NCBI GenBank assembly: GCA_964649725.1
Contig: CAZYTM010000013.1
Coordinates: 1 to 64,000, forward strand
Source of the DNA: CAZYTM01 sp964649725
Lineage (GTDB): Bacteria; Desulfobacterota; Desulfuromonadia; Geobacterales; Geobacteraceae
Length of the DNA: 64,000 bases
Reading direction: 5' to 3'
Below are positions 49,558 through 58,925 of this stretch, piece by piece; within the stretch, counting starts at the first letter, position 1; the number at the start of each line of letters is the position of its first letter. Under the pieces are notes generated by a model. That model had not been told where the DNA came from, made no database searches, and saw only the letters and a program-made list of their open reading frames with translations. A program made the translations under genes and the position numbers.

Positions 49558-50894
49558 GGCTCGACCTTCATCCTGTGCAGTTTATCGATGGGTTGGCAAT
49601 TCTGCCCGTCACTCTGCCTGCTTCTTTTGTACATCCGCCAGTCTGGCTGAAAAATCAGTCTGGCACCCCGTTTAAAGGTGATATAGGACCACCCCCATTG
49701 GAAGACAACCAGAAGACGATTGGTAAAACCGGTCAGAAAGTAGATATGGATAAACAGCCAGCTTAGCCAGGCGAGCAGGCCGGTGAACTTGAGGGAACGA
49801 AACTGTCCCACCGCCTTTTTTCTGCCGATTGCTGCCATCATCCCCTTATCAAAGTATTTGAATGCTGCCCGTGCTTCTCCTTGTAAGTCTCGCAGAATAT
49901 TGGATGCAGCGGTCCGCCCCTGTTGCAGTGCAACTGGCGCAAGCCCCGGCAGGACACCACCGCCAGCTTCTGTGAAATGGGCCTGGTCGCCAGCGACAAA
50001 AATTTCCCGATGCCCGGAAATGCTCAGGTCTGCTTCGACATAGATCTTCCCTTGCGGGTCCTGCGGTACCCCGAGCGTGGCACCAAGAGAAGCTGCCTTG
50101 ACTCCGGCGGCCCAGATAACGGTTGCGGCAGGAATAAAATCTCCTCCGGCAGTAACACCTTTTTCATCCAGAGAAGTAACAGTGCAACCGGTCCTTACCT
50201 GCACGCCAAGCTCGGCCAGACTGGCCGCAGCAGCAGTCGACAGCGTGGGGTCGAAACTGCCGAGGATGCGTGGCGCACCCTCCAGCAGAAGGATCCGGCT
50301 CATCCGCGGATCTATAGTCCGGAAATCGTGACTCAGGGTAAAGTGACTCATCTCGGCTATTGCTCCGGCCAACTCCACGCCAGTCGGTCCACCTCCGATC
50401 ACTACAAATGTGAGTAATCTTTGCAGCTCTTCAATATCGCTGCATTTTTCCGCATCTTCATAGGCAGTAAGAACCCTGCGGCAGATCTCGGTCGCCTGCT
50501 CCAGCGTCTTCATCCCCGGGGCGTGGGGTTCCCACTCCTCGTGACCAAAGTAGGCATGCTGGGCGCCACATGCCATGATCAGGTAGTCGTAGGGTATCGA
50601 CTCCCCTGCGGCAATAACCTGCTGCGAAGAGATGTCTATCTTCTCCACTTCGACTAGCAGCACCTGGACATTCTCGTAGCAGGCCAGAATACTCCGGATC
50701 GGTACGGCGATGTCGGACGGATTAAGTCCTGCCATCGCTACCTGATAGAGGAGCGGCTGGAAAAGGTGGTAATTACGGCTGTCCAGCAGCGTCACTGCCA
50801 CATCGCTCCTGTTGCCTAGTACCTTGGCGGCATTGAGCCCGGCAAATCCACCGCCAATGATGACTACTCTTTTTGCTTCTATACCCTGTTGCAA
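49554..50894 (-). CDS. NDH-2-like FAD/NAD(P)-dependent oxidoreductase
   Basis: 446 residues from a TTG at 50894 with AGGGAGC upstream; ATG starts farther upstream overlap the lipoprotein gene. N-terminal FAD motif VVIIGGGFAGLNAAK, NAD motif FVVIGGGPTGVELAGAIAEM (20), and the C-terminal membrane-binding end of type II NADH dehydrogenases with LAWLSWLFIHIYFLTGFTNR (20). It would oxidise NADH and reduce quinone without pumping protons. Translationally coupled to nuoH (ATGA), unusual for an alternative NADH dehydrogenase but found in Geobacter nuo operons. Confidence 0.9.
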   Translation of the reverse strand: MQQGIEAKRVVIIGGGFAGLNAAKVLGNRSDVAVTLLDSRNYHLFQPLLYQVAMAGLNPSDIAVPIRSILACYENVQVLLVEVEKIDISSQQVIAAGESIPYDYLIMACGAQHAYFGHEEWEPHAPGMKTLEQATEICRRVLTAYEDAEKCSDIEELQRLLTFVVIGGGPTGVELAGAIAEMSHFTLSHDFRTIDPRMSRILLLEGAPRILGSFDPTLSTAAAASLAELGVQVRTGCTVTSLDEKGVTAGGDFIPAATVIWAAGVKAASLGATLGVPQDPQGKIYVEADLSISGHREIFVAGDQAHFTEAGGGVLPGLAPVALQQGRTAASNILRDLQGEARAAFKYFDKGMMAAIGRKKAVGQFRSLKFTGLLAWLSWLFIHIYFLTGFTNRLLVVFQWGWSYITFKRGARLIFQPDWRMYKRSRQSDGQNCQPIDKLHRMKVEP

Positions 50895-50916
50895 ATTAGC
50901 TCCCTGGCAGAATCTG

Positions 50917-51213
50917 CTATTTTTTATCATCCTGCATCTGCATGTAGACACCTGCTGCACCACCGCCAACACCGGCCGAACTTAGCAACAGGCTCTGGCC
51001 GATATCCTGCAGCGACAATTTATCCTCCTTTACCCGGCAAACACATCCATTAGTATACTCCCCCAGTGCTACCATGCCAGCCAGCACCATATCCCACTTG
51101 GCACAGATTTTCTGGCACTCGGCCGGCCCCTCGACCTTGGCACTGCCGCTGAAACTGGTGGCACAGCCTGCCAATAGTGCTGCCACCATCATGACACTGA
51201 GCATCTTTTTCAT
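50917..51213 (-). CDS. Small lipoprotein inside the nuo operon
   Basis: 98 residues with a lipoprotein signal peptide and lipobox LLAGC (cysteine 17). Three further cysteines (CQKIC, CVC) may bind metal or form disulfides. A C-terminal hydrophobic glycine-rich segment (LLLSSAGVGGGAAGVY) is notable. ATG overlaps the nuoG stop (ATGA) and has AAAGGAGGATT. Unknown function, periplasmic face. Confidence 0.75.
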   Translation of the reverse strand: MKKMLSVMMVAALLAGCATSFSGSAKVEGPAECQKICAKWDMVLAGMVALGEYTNGCVCRVKEDKLSLQDIGQSLLLSSAGVGGGAAGVYMQMQDDKK

Positions 51214-53132
51214 AGTAATCCTCCTTTTGGTTGATTAATCTGTTGAAATCTCACCCCTCCTCCGTGCGGGTCGAGATCTTTCAAGCTCTCCCACTCCCCG
51301 GACAGGGGGTGGACAATCGGCTCACCACCAAGTCTTGCAATGATTGCAGCAATGACCTGCCAGGCCGGACGTAAATCACTGCCTGGTGGCATGGTGCAGT
51401 GCTGGCGGGGGGGATGCCGGACTGGATCATCCGCTTTAAGCGGCAGACCCGGTTGCATAACTTTGCAAAAACGTTGCGCCCTCCCTTCGTTGCTGATAAA
51501 GGTGCCATCCATTTCGACCCAGGCGGTGGTCGGGAAAAAAATCTGGGCGTCCAGCTGCACTGCTGACGGTTGCCAGTCTGCAGCAACATAGAGGGAGAGT
51601 CCAGAGAGCAGTTCCGCAGGTATATCCGCCTCAAATGCGATGACCCCTTTCAACCCTCCTGACGCCAACACCTCTGTAAATGTCAAACCGCCATGTTCCT
51701 GGGAGAGGAGTGCGGCTCCGAAGGAGTTGGGTCCGGAGAGCAGCGCTGCAAACTTCACCCCGGCCGGTGCTCCTGCCAGCTCAGCAGGAGCAGCCTTCGC
51801 TCCGCAGATGATCACCGCTCTGCTGCTGTCAGCAAAAGGTACCTCAGCCAACGTGGCAACCGGTATGATCTCCACTGCCGTGCTCACTGAAAGCTGTTCT
51901 TGTTCGGCATCAGCCACTGCAAAAACCTTCCCCCCCTTTCGCCAGGCCTGACGAAGGGCCAACGCGAGCATCCCCCCCTCCTGCAGCAGGTCACAGCCGA
52001 CCAGGACGATACAGTCACTCGCGCTGATATCGGCCTGGGAAGCACTGTTCCCCTCCCGCTCCCAGGTAACGGCTGCCAAGGCGAGTCTGATCTCATCCTG
52101 ATCGATAAAATAGCAGAGCGCCCCGGCATCTGCGCATAGTGCCAATAGCGGCAGGAGCACCCCCCCCTCCAGACTGAGCCGCGGTGAACCGACTACGGCA
52201 AGACTGCCTGGGCCATAAATATCCAGGAGTTCGCCAATCCTCATCGTCAGTGCATCGAGAGCCATATCCCAACTGACGGCCGCACCGTCCACTACAGGGG
52301 TACGCAGTCGGGCCGGGTCATTAACGGCAGCATTGGCAAACCGCCCCTTGTCACAGATGAACCAGCCGTTTACGGCATCATTTCGCCGGGCCATGGTCTT
52401 CAGCAACTCCCGCTGAAAAGCAGCCGGCGTAGTGTTGCAGCCTAATGAGCAGTGCGGGCAGATCGACGGAGCCATGGCATAGTCCCAGTAGCGGGCCCGG
52501 AAGCGGGCCGTCTTGTCGGTAAAGACACCGGTCGGGCAGATATCGACCAGATTGCCGCTGAATGGCGATTCCAGTTCACCGTCGCTGAAGCGGCCGTAGT
52601 AGACCCTGGCAGCACTCCCCATGACGCCGAAATCGCGACCGCCTGCATAATCCTGGTAGAAGCGGACACAGCGGTAACACTGGATGCAGCGGTTCATCTC
52701 ATGTTCGATGTGCGGGCCGAGAAACTGGTTCTGATGAGTCCGTTTCTTCCCCTGGAAACGCCTGATTCCATGGCCGCCGGCAATGGTATAGTCCTGCAGC
52801 AGGCACTCCCCCCCTTCATCGCAGACCGGGCAATCGTGCGGATGGTTGAGCATCAACCATTCTATCACCAGCTGCCGCATCTGCAGCGCCTCGGCATCAG
52901 TGGTGGAGACCACCATGCCGTCCTGGGCCGGCAGCATGCAGGACATCTGTACCCCCTTGACCGGCCCGTCCAGCAGCTTGACCGCGCAGAGTCTGCAAGC
53001 ACCGACACTCCCCAGGGCAGGGTGATAGCAGAAGTGGGGGATCCAGATGCCGACCTTCTTGGCCGCCTCCAGGACCGTGGTCCCCCCTGCTACTTCAACT
53101 GCCAGGTTGTCGATAATCAATTTCGGCATCAT
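51210..53132 (-). CDS. nuoG: NADH-quinone oxidoreductase subunit G
   Basis: 640 residues from the ATG at 53132 that overlaps the nuoF stop. N-terminal [2Fe-2S] (PHFCYHPALGSVGACRLC, 18), the His-ligated CPVCDEGGECLLQD cluster, CIQCYRC, and the extra CPHCSLGC cluster motif. The molybdopterin-like domain is shortened compared with E. coli NuoG. It carries electrons from NuoF toward NuoI. Confidence 0.93.
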   Translation of the reverse strand: MMPKLIIDNLAVEVAGGTTVLEAAKKVGIWIPHFCYHPALGSVGACRLCAVKLLDGPVKGVQMSCMLPAQDGMVVSTTDAEALQMRQLVIEWLMLNHPHDCPVCDEGGECLLQDYTIAGGHGIRRFQGKKRTHQNQFLGPHIEHEMNRCIQCYRCVRFYQDYAGGRDFGVMGSAARVYYGRFSDGELESPFSGNLVDICPTGVFTDKTARFRARYWDYAMAPSICPHCSLGCNTTPAAFQRELLKTMARRNDAVNGWFICDKGRFANAAVNDPARLRTPVVDGAAVSWDMALDALTMRIGELLDIYGPGSLAVVGSPRLSLEGGVLLPLLALCADAGALCYFIDQDEIRLALAAVTWEREGNSASQADISASDCIVLVGCDLLQEGGMLALALRQAWRKGGKVFAVADAEQEQLSVSTAVEIIPVATLAEVPFADSSRAVIICGAKAAPAELAGAPAGVKFAALLSGPNSFGAALLSQEHGGLTFTEVLASGGLKGVIAFEADIPAELLSGLSLYVAADWQPSAVQLDAQIFFPTTAWVEMDGTFISNEGRAQRFCKVMQPGLPLKADDPVRHPPRQHCTMPPGSDLRPAWQVIAAIIARLGGEPIVHPLSGEWESLKDLDPHGGGVRFQQINQPKGGLL

Positions 53133-54397
53133 ACCTTCCGGAACGGGCACCGCTTTTTGATGATGTGCTCCCTAAGCTCTTCCTCGAAGAGCCGCAACAA
53201 TCCCTCCACCGGCCCCATGGCACCAGGGGCAAAGGCGCAGAAGGCGTAATTCAGATAGTGGAGATGTTCCCGCAACAGTTCTATGTCGCTCTTCTCCCCC
53301 TGGCCCTTCTCAAGCCGGGTGAGGATATCCCGGACCATGGTCAGCCCCTCCCGGCAGGGGGTACACCAGCCGCATGACTCCCTGGCATAGAAGCGGATCA
53401 TATTGAGGGTCGCCCCGACCATGCAGGTCTCTTCGTCAAAGACCACTATGCCACCGGTACCGAGCCTGGAGCCGGCCTTTGCCACGGCATCGAAATCCAT
53501 CGCCACCTGCCAGTGCTCCCTGGTAAGGAACGGAGTCGACGCACCGCCGGGGATGCAGGCCTTGAAGCGTTTACCCGGTTGCATGCCACCGCAGGGGCCG
53601 TCGATGATCTCACCCAGCGGCATACCGAGCGGCAGCTCGAAACAGGTGGTGTTCCGTACCTTGCCGCTGCTGCAGAAGAGTTTGGTGCCGGCCGCTTCCG
53701 GCAGTCGCGCCAGTGACTTGAACCAGGCCGGACCATTGCCGATGATGGCCGGGATATTGGCCAGGGTCTCCACATTGTTTACCACGGTCGCCCCCCCCCA
53801 GAGCCCTTTCACCGCCGGGAACGGGGGTTTGGCCCGAGGGTTGGCCCGTCTCCCCTCCAGGGCATTCATCAGTGCCGTCTCCTCGCCACAGATATAACGA
53901 CCGGCGGATACATGCAGGTCGATCTTGCAGCTAAAACCGCTCCCCTTGATATCCTCGCCGCATAAACCGGCTGCTGTTGCTTCGGCAATAGCCTGGCGCA
54001 GATTGGCAGCTGCCTGCTCATAGCCACGGCGGATAAAGATGAACGCGTGCCTGACGCCGATGGCATAACAGGCCAACAGGACCCCTTCCACCAGAGAGTA
54101 GGGATTCGCCTCCAGCAGGACCCGGTCCTTGTAGGTACCAGGTTCCATCTCGTCGCAGTTGCAGATCAGCCAGCGCGGGCCAGGGAGGTCGCGGGGGACG
54201 AACGACCACTTCCTCCCGGTCGGGAAACCGGCACCGCCGCGTCCGCGCAGGTTCGAGTCGATCACCAGTTGCTGCACGTCATTTGGTGACAGCTCTTTGA
54301 GCGCCCGCTGCAGGGGGGCGAACCCCCCATCAGCGGAGTACTCGGTAAAAGTGACAGAGCGGCCGGCCCTGTTATGGCGGAACAGAGGCTGATCCAT
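53129..54397 (-). CDS. nuoF: NADH-quinone oxidoreductase subunit F
   Basis: 422 residues. NADH/FMN site GRGGAGFPTGRKW, FMN region EMEPGTYKDR, and the [4Fe-4S] motif ESCGWCTPCREG with a fourth distal cysteine. NADH oxidation site of complex I. Nine bases after the cytochrome c gene. Confidence 0.95.
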   Translation of the reverse strand: MDQPLFRHNRAGRSVTFTEYSADGGFAPLQRALKELSPNDVQQLVIDSNLRGRGGAGFPTGRKWSFVPRDLPGPRWLICNCDEMEPGTYKDRVLLEANPYSLVEGVLLACYAIGVRHAFIFIRRGYEQAAANLRQAIAEATAAGLCGEDIKGSGFSCKIDLHVSAGRYICGEETALMNALEGRRANPRAKPPFPAVKGLWGGATVVNNVETLANIPAIIGNGPAWFKSLARLPEAAGTKLFCSSGKVRNTTCFELPLGMPLGEIIDGPCGGMQPGKRFKACIPGGASTPFLTREHWQVAMDFDAVAKAGSRLGTGGIVVFDEETCMVGATLNMIRFYARESCGWCTPCREGLTMVRDILTRLEKGQGEKSDIELLREHLHYLNYAFCAFAPGAMGPVEGLLRLFEEELREHIIKKRCPFRKV

Positions 54398-54406
54398 TTA
54401 ACCTGC

Positions 54407-54739
54407 TTACTTGAAGGTCTTCAGCATATAGTCGGCGATCGCCTTCGCCTCTTTATCCGGGATCGTCCTGGCATCAAAGGCGGTCATACCGGGACCCGGT
54501 TTGCGCATCTTGGCGATAATATCCTTACTGCTCTTGATCCCTGCGGCAGCCAATGCCTGCTTGCCGAGCGGTTTTTTCGGATTGACGATGTTGCCGCCGT
54601 CAGGGTGACAGGCAGCGCAGTGCTCCTTGAACTCCTTGCCGCCGTCGAGTTTCTCCCCCTTTTTCATATCAGCACTGGCAGCAGTGGCGATTACTGCCAG
54701 AGCGAACATGGTCACAGCTAACTCTACACATTTTTTCAT
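54407..54739 (-). CDS. Monoheme c-type cytochrome between nuoE and nuoF
   Basis: 110 residues from the ATG at 54739 with AAAGGGGG upstream. Signal peptide (about 1-23, ending ASA-DMK). One heme motif CAACH and a distal methionine candidate in PGPGMTAF. Small class I cytochrome c, soluble in the periplasm. It sits inside the operon of cytoplasmic complex I subunits, so it is likely coexpressed with them. Role unknown. Confidence 0.88.
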   Translation of the reverse strand: MKKCVELAVTMFALAVIATAASADMKKGEKLDGGKEFKEHCAACHPDGGNIVNPKKPLGKQALAAAGIKSSKDIIAKMRKPGPGMTAFDARTIPDKEAKAIADYMLKTFK

Positions 54740-54754
54740 CACGATTCCCCCTTT

Positions 54755-55240
54755 CTATATTGATGCAGCTATCAGCTTGCTCTCTTCGGCAAGAATCTTA
54801 TCTACAGTTTCCGGCGTCAGCCTGCCGTAAAGGGTATCACCTATCATCATGGTCGGCCCCTCACCGCAGTTCCCCAGACAGCAACAGGGGAGCAGGGTAA
54901 AGAGGCCATCGGCAGTCGTCTCGCCCGGCCCGACTCCGAGGCGAGCAGCCAGATAAGCAAGCATGGTCTCCCCTCCGACGGCCCAGCAGGAGATAGAGTC
55001 GCAGAGATGGATCACCTTTTTCCCCACCGGGCGGCGATAGAGCATCTCGTAAAAGGTGGCCAGTTCATCCACCTGCAGCGGGGTAAGCCCTAACAACTGC
55101 GCCGCCTCGCCGACCGCTTCGTCGGTAAGCCAGCCATAATGGCGCTGCAGCTCTTTCAGGATATCCACCGCTGCCTCACGGGGGGTTATGGCGCAGGCAA
55201 CCCGCTGCGCCAGATCATTTTTCAGTTCGGCTGGGATCAT
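54755..55240 (-). CDS. nuoE: NADH-quinone oxidoreductase subunit E
   Basis: 161 residues from the ATG at 55240 (MIPAELKNDL), the family's usual beginning; the frame is open 36 codons farther upstream. Thioredoxin-like [2Fe-2S] domain with C-x4-C in CDSISCW and C-x3-C in CLGNC. Pairs with NuoF. Confidence 0.92.
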   Translation of the reverse strand: MIPAELKNDLAQRVACAITPREAAVDILKELQRHYGWLTDEAVGEAAQLLGLTPLQVDELATFYEMLYRRPVGKKVIHLCDSISCWAVGGETMLAYLAARLGVGPGETTADGLFTLLPCCCLGNCGEGPTMMIGDTLYGRLTPETVDKILAEESKLIAASI

Positions 55241-55388
55241 CTTCACATCATGTCCGGGAAAGAACAACCCTTCAACAGCACAAGCATGCTGAAGGCCTTC
55301 AACCCCACCTTGTAGATCATCCAGTTGACAAATCCGCCCACTAGTCATTTTCTCCTGTTAAAGTATTGTGGAAAAGGGCCGTCTCCCC

Positions 55389-57773
55389 TTATCTATCCAG
55401 ATCAGCCAGGACAAAATCTATCGACCCGATAATCGCCAGAAAATCGGCCACCAGCCACCCCTTGCAGATCCGCGGCAGCGCCTGGATATGCGGGAAGCTG
55501 GGGGTCTTGATCCTTACCCGGTAAGGTACATTCAGCCCGTCCGAGACGACGAAGTAGCCATTCTCACCCTTCGGCGCCTCGATAGCGGCGTAGCACTCTC
55601 CTGCCGGCGGAGCCATGCCGCGCGTCGAATTGACGAAATGATGGATCAGCGACTCTATATCATTGAGCGTATCCCGCTTCTGCGGCAGTATATAGCGGTA
55701 GTCGTCAGTAATCCAGCGTCCGGACGGCATGTCGTGCAGAGACTGCTGGACGATATGCAACGACTGCCGGATCTCCTCCATCCTGACCCGGTAACGGGCC
55801 CAGCAGTCCCCCCCTTCGGCAACCGCAACGTCAAAATGAAAACGGTCGTACCCGGAGTAGGGGATCTTTTTGCGCAGATCCCACTCAACTCCGCTGGCTC
55901 GCAGATTGGGGCCGGAGAACCCCCAGTCGAGAGCCTCTTCCTTGCTGATCACGCCAACACCTGCCAATCGTCTGCGGAAGATCGGATTCCCCTTGAGCAG
56001 CTCTTCGTACTCCTTGAGCCGTGCCGGCATCCAGGCGAGGAACTCCTTGACCGGCAGTTCCCAACCTTCAGGAAGGTCTTCGGCCACACCGCCGATGCGG
56101 AACCAGGCCGGATGCATCCGCCCACCGGTGATCATCTCGACGATGTCGAAGATCTTCTCCCGGTCGGTAAAAGTATAGAATACCGGGGTCATTGCCCCGA
56201 CATCGGCGGCAAAAGTGCCAAGCCAGACCAGGTGGCTGGCGATGCGGAAGAGCTCGGCCAACATCACCCGGATATAGATGGCCCGTTCCGGCACTGTGAT
56301 GCCGCAGAGCCGCTCTACACTATTGACGTAGGCCAGGTTGTTCTGCACCCCGGCCAGATAATCGATACGGTCGGTATAGGGGATGAACTGGTTCCAATGC
56401 TGACGCTCCCCGATCTTCTCTGCACCACGGTGATGAAAGCCGATATCGGTATCCATCCCGACGATCTCTTCACCGTCCAGCTTAAGGATAAAGCGGATTA
56501 TGCCATGAGTTCCGGGGTGCTGCGGGCCTATATTGATTATAAGGGTCTCTTCATCGACACTTTGGAAAAAGTCGCCTGCCGGCAATGGTTGCAACCGCCT
56601 GGCATCGTCAACGGTGTATGGCTGCATCTCGGTAGCACGAGAGGGGTGCTCCTTGCGCAACGGGTGACCATCCCAGTCGTGGGGCATGAGGATACGCCGC
56701 AGGTCGGCATTGCCATTGCATCGGATACCGAACATGTCGAATACTTCCCGCTCGTACCAGCCGGCAGAGGGGAAGATGCCGGTCACTGTCGGCAGTTCCG
56801 GCTGCTGGCCGGTCAGTTCGGTTTTGATGCGGATATGTCCAGGGGTATCGAAATTGAGGAGATGGTAGTTGACGGTATAATCCTGAAACCGGTCGCGCTC
56901 CCTGCGACAGGAGTCATCCACTGCAGCAATGTCCTCGAGCCTGAGGAACGGGGCCCGGGGACGGTTCTTCAGGTATTTCAGCACCTCTGGCAGCAGTTCC
57001 GCCGGGCAACGGTAGGTGAGCATGTCGGTAGCAGCATGGTCCAGCCTGAGCTGGTGCTGAAATGCGATCTCCAGCTCTCCGGCCATACCGAAATCGGGGA
57101 ATTTCTGTTTGGGCGCAGGTGGTCGCCAGATCTCATCGCTGCGTGGCAGCCAGAAATCTGGGTGAGTCGTCGAGGTGCCGCGAATTGTCGTCCCCTTCAT
57201 CCCCGGGCCGCGAGGGTCGCGCGTCTTGGTAACACCATCGACGAGTACAGGAGCAGTCGTACCCTGGGTGCCACCGTGCAGATGAAGCACCGGCCGGGCC
57301 GGCCTTTCATCTTTCCTGATCTTCTCCTGCAGCAGCATAAGCCCCTGGAGAAAGGCTTCCGGACGTGGCGGGCAGCCAGGGACATAGACATCCACCGGCA
57401 GGATCTGGTTTACCCCCTGGACAACGCTGTAAACGTCATACATGCCGCCGGAATTGGCACAGCTACCCATGGAGATGACCCAGCGAGGTTCGGCCATCTG
57501 TTCATAGAGACGAAGGATCGAAGGGGCCATCTTCTTGAAGACAGTCCCGGCGATCACCATCAGGTCTGCCTCGCGAGGGGTACCGCGCAGTACTTCGGCA
57601 CCAAAACGGGAGATATCATAGCGGGAGGTAAAGGAGGTCATCATTTCGACAAAACAGCAGGAGAGACCGAAGAACATCGGCCAGAGGGAGTTGGCCCGCC
57701 CCCAGTTGATCAACTCGTCGAGGCGGGCAAGGAGAATATGATCAGGTATATGCTCTGTGGCTGCGTCGCTCAA
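55389..57773 (-). CDS. nuoBCD: Fused NADH-quinone oxidoreductase subunits B, C and D
   Basis: 794 residues from a TTG at 57773 with TGGAGG six bases upstream. NuoB part (about 1-160) has FGLSCCFVEM, GSCANSGG and VPGCPPRPEA, with all four N2-cluster cysteines. NuoC part (about 235-400) ends in GWYEREVFDMFGI. NuoD part (about 420-794) contains NIGPQHPGTHG and the quinone-site histidines. The three-way fusion is known in Geobacter-like nuo operons. 107 bases after nuoA. Confidence 0.93.
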   Translation of the reverse strand: MSDAATEHIPDHILLARLDELINWGRANSLWPMFFGLSCCFVEMMTSFTSRYDISRFGAEVLRGTPREADLMVIAGTVFKKMAPSILRLYEQMAEPRWVISMGSCANSGGMYDVYSVVQGVNQILPVDVYVPGCPPRPEAFLQGLMLLQEKIRKDERPARPVLHLHGGTQGTTAPVLVDGVTKTRDPRGPGMKGTTIRGTSTTHPDFWLPRSDEIWRPPAPKQKFPDFGMAGELEIAFQHQLRLDHAATDMLTYRCPAELLPEVLKYLKNRPRAPFLRLEDIAAVDDSCRRERDRFQDYTVNYHLLNFDTPGHIRIKTELTGQQPELPTVTGIFPSAGWYEREVFDMFGIRCNGNADLRRILMPHDWDGHPLRKEHPSRATEMQPYTVDDARRLQPLPAGDFFQSVDEETLIINIGPQHPGTHGIIRFILKLDGEEIVGMDTDIGFHHRGAEKIGERQHWNQFIPYTDRIDYLAGVQNNLAYVNSVERLCGITVPERAIYIRVMLAELFRIASHLVWLGTFAADVGAMTPVFYTFTDREKIFDIVEMITGGRMHPAWFRIGGVAEDLPEGWELPVKEFLAWMPARLKEYEELLKGNPIFRRRLAGVGVISKEEALDWGFSGPNLRASGVEWDLRKKIPYSGYDRFHFDVAVAEGGDCWARYRVRMEEIRQSLHIVQQSLHDMPSGRWITDDYRYILPQKRDTLNDIESLIHHFVNSTRGMAPPAGECYAAIEAPKGENGYFVVSDGLNVPYRVRIKTPSFPHIQALPRICKGWLVADFLAIIGSIDFVLADLDR

Positions 57774-57880
57774 GAAACCTCCAGGGGACCAACAACCAGC
57801 TGCAAAAGCACTTGCTGTAAGAGAGGCCGGATAATCTGGCTGGTGAGATGACCCGCTCTTACAAGAGATTTTCGATTCGA

Positions 57881-58321
57881 TTATTCCTTCGGCTGAAAGA
57901 CGCTCCCCCCTCCAGCAGCAGAGGGCCCCCACTCAAGCCCACCCTTAAGCCAGAGCCATAGCAGCCCAAGAAGCAATATCACGATGAAAAAGGTAATATG
58001 CAGCAGGCCGGCAAAGCCGAGCAGGTCCCAGCTCACTGCCCAGGTAAAGATAAATGCTGATTCCACATCAAAGACTATGAAAAAGATGGCAATGAGATAG
58101 AATGGGACCGGATAGGCAAGACGGGCCGTGCCGGTTGGGCTGACACCCGATTCATAGGGTGACTCCTTGATGGCGCTGGTCCGGTGTGCGCCTAGCCACC
58201 AGGCTGCCAGGAGCAGGACGCCGACAAGCAGCACCGCCAAGGTCGTGAATATAACCAGCGGCAGGACTTCGGCGGAAAATGGCGAGAACTCAGCCATCGT
58301 CTGTTGTCCAGCAATAGGCAT
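57881..58321 (-). CDS. nuoA: NADH-quinone oxidoreductase subunit A
   Basis: 146 residues (an ATG at 58297 would give 138). Three helices with the conserved loop YESGVSPTGTARL and helix IAIFFIVFDVESAFIFTWAV (20) containing the acidic pair. First gene of the operon; a promoter lies just upstream. Confidence 0.93.
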   Translation of the reverse strand: MPIAGQQTMAEFSPFSAEVLPLVIFTTLAVLLVGVLLLAAWWLGAHRTSAIKESPYESGVSPTGTARLAYPVPFYLIAIFFIVFDVESAFIFTWAVSWDLLGFAGLLHITFFIVILLLGLLWLWLKGGLEWGPSAAGGGSVFQPKE

Positions 58322-58359
58322 AGTCTCTTCTCACCAAAATAGCAGGGAAAGGTATACTC

Positions 58360-58388
58360 ACTTTAACCGTAAACCAGACAACTGTCAA
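58360..58388 (-). promoter_or_regulatory. Sigma70-type promoter of the nuo operon
   Basis: Minus-strand TTGACA (58388-58383) and TAAAGT (58365-58360) separated by exactly 17 bases, 40 bases before nuoA. Confidence 0.65.
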
Positions 58389-58440
58389 TCCAATAACCGC
58401 GATATTCTGCCGTGTCTGACAACTGTTCCAGAGATTACCG

Positions 58441-58896
58441 TTATGCCGGGAAATGATGGTTGAACCAGGCAAGGATAGCCGCCAAATTCCGGCTCCCTTC
58501 CATGGAATCTATTATCCTGCCTTGCCGCATCATTACAAGCGCCGGTATCCCACGTATGCCGAAGCGACCTGCCAGACCGGCATTCTCTTCGGTATTGAGC
58601 TGTGCTACCATCGCCCTGCCGGCCAAAACTGCTGCCAATTCTTGCACCACCGGTGCAAAGTCACGGCAGTGCGGTCACCAGGGGGCCCAGAATTCGGCCA
58701 ACACCGGTCCTGGATTCCCCTTGACCAAACTGTCAAAATTAGCCTCGGTCACTGTTACCGGATGCGTGTAGAGAATCGGCAATGCAGCTTTGCAACTGCC
58801 GCAAAGCCCTTGCACCCCTTCCCTGAAGAGAGGAATCCGGTTGACCATGCCACAACTTTTGCAGGTGATGAGATAGTAATCTTTCTTGCCTGACAA
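58441..58896 (-). CDS. Thioredoxin with in-frame UGA (probable selenocysteine) at the first redox position
   Basis: 151 residues if UGA is read as selenocysteine. The N-terminal zinc ribbon has C12, C15, C32 and C35, as in thioredoxin 2. The thioredoxin fold follows with LAEFWAPW, then the UGA at residue 74, then PHC in place of WCGPC, and DFAPVVQELA. The frame is unbroken on both sides of the UGA, and the downstream part keeps the cis-proline region GIRGIPALVMM. A hairpin lies at the expected SECIS distance. Thioredoxins with U-x-x-C are known in selenium-using anaerobes. A pseudogene is the alternative. 30 bases after bcp. Confidence 0.82.
58642..58658 (-). promoter_or_regulatory. SECIS-like hairpin after the thioredoxin UGA
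   Basis: TTGCACC-GGT-GGTGCAA, seven perfect base pairs with a three-base loop, beginning 17 bases after the UGA (58677-58675). The distance and apical GGU match bacterial SECIS elements bound by SelB. Confidence 0.65.
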
Positions 58897-58925
58897 ATGG
58901 ATTCTCCGTTAATCTGCAGAGTCTC

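Noticed and set aside
55368..57851. Very long plus-strand open frame (827 codons) opposite nuoBCD
   Set aside because: It is antisense to a clearly functional fused complex I gene, has no family-like motifs and arises from GC-rich codon use on the other strand.
58675..58896. Thioredoxin broken by a premature stop (pseudogene)
   Set aside because: The stop is UGA at the exact first redox position, the frame stays open and conserved beyond it, and a SECIS-like hairpin follows. Selenocysteine explains all of this better.
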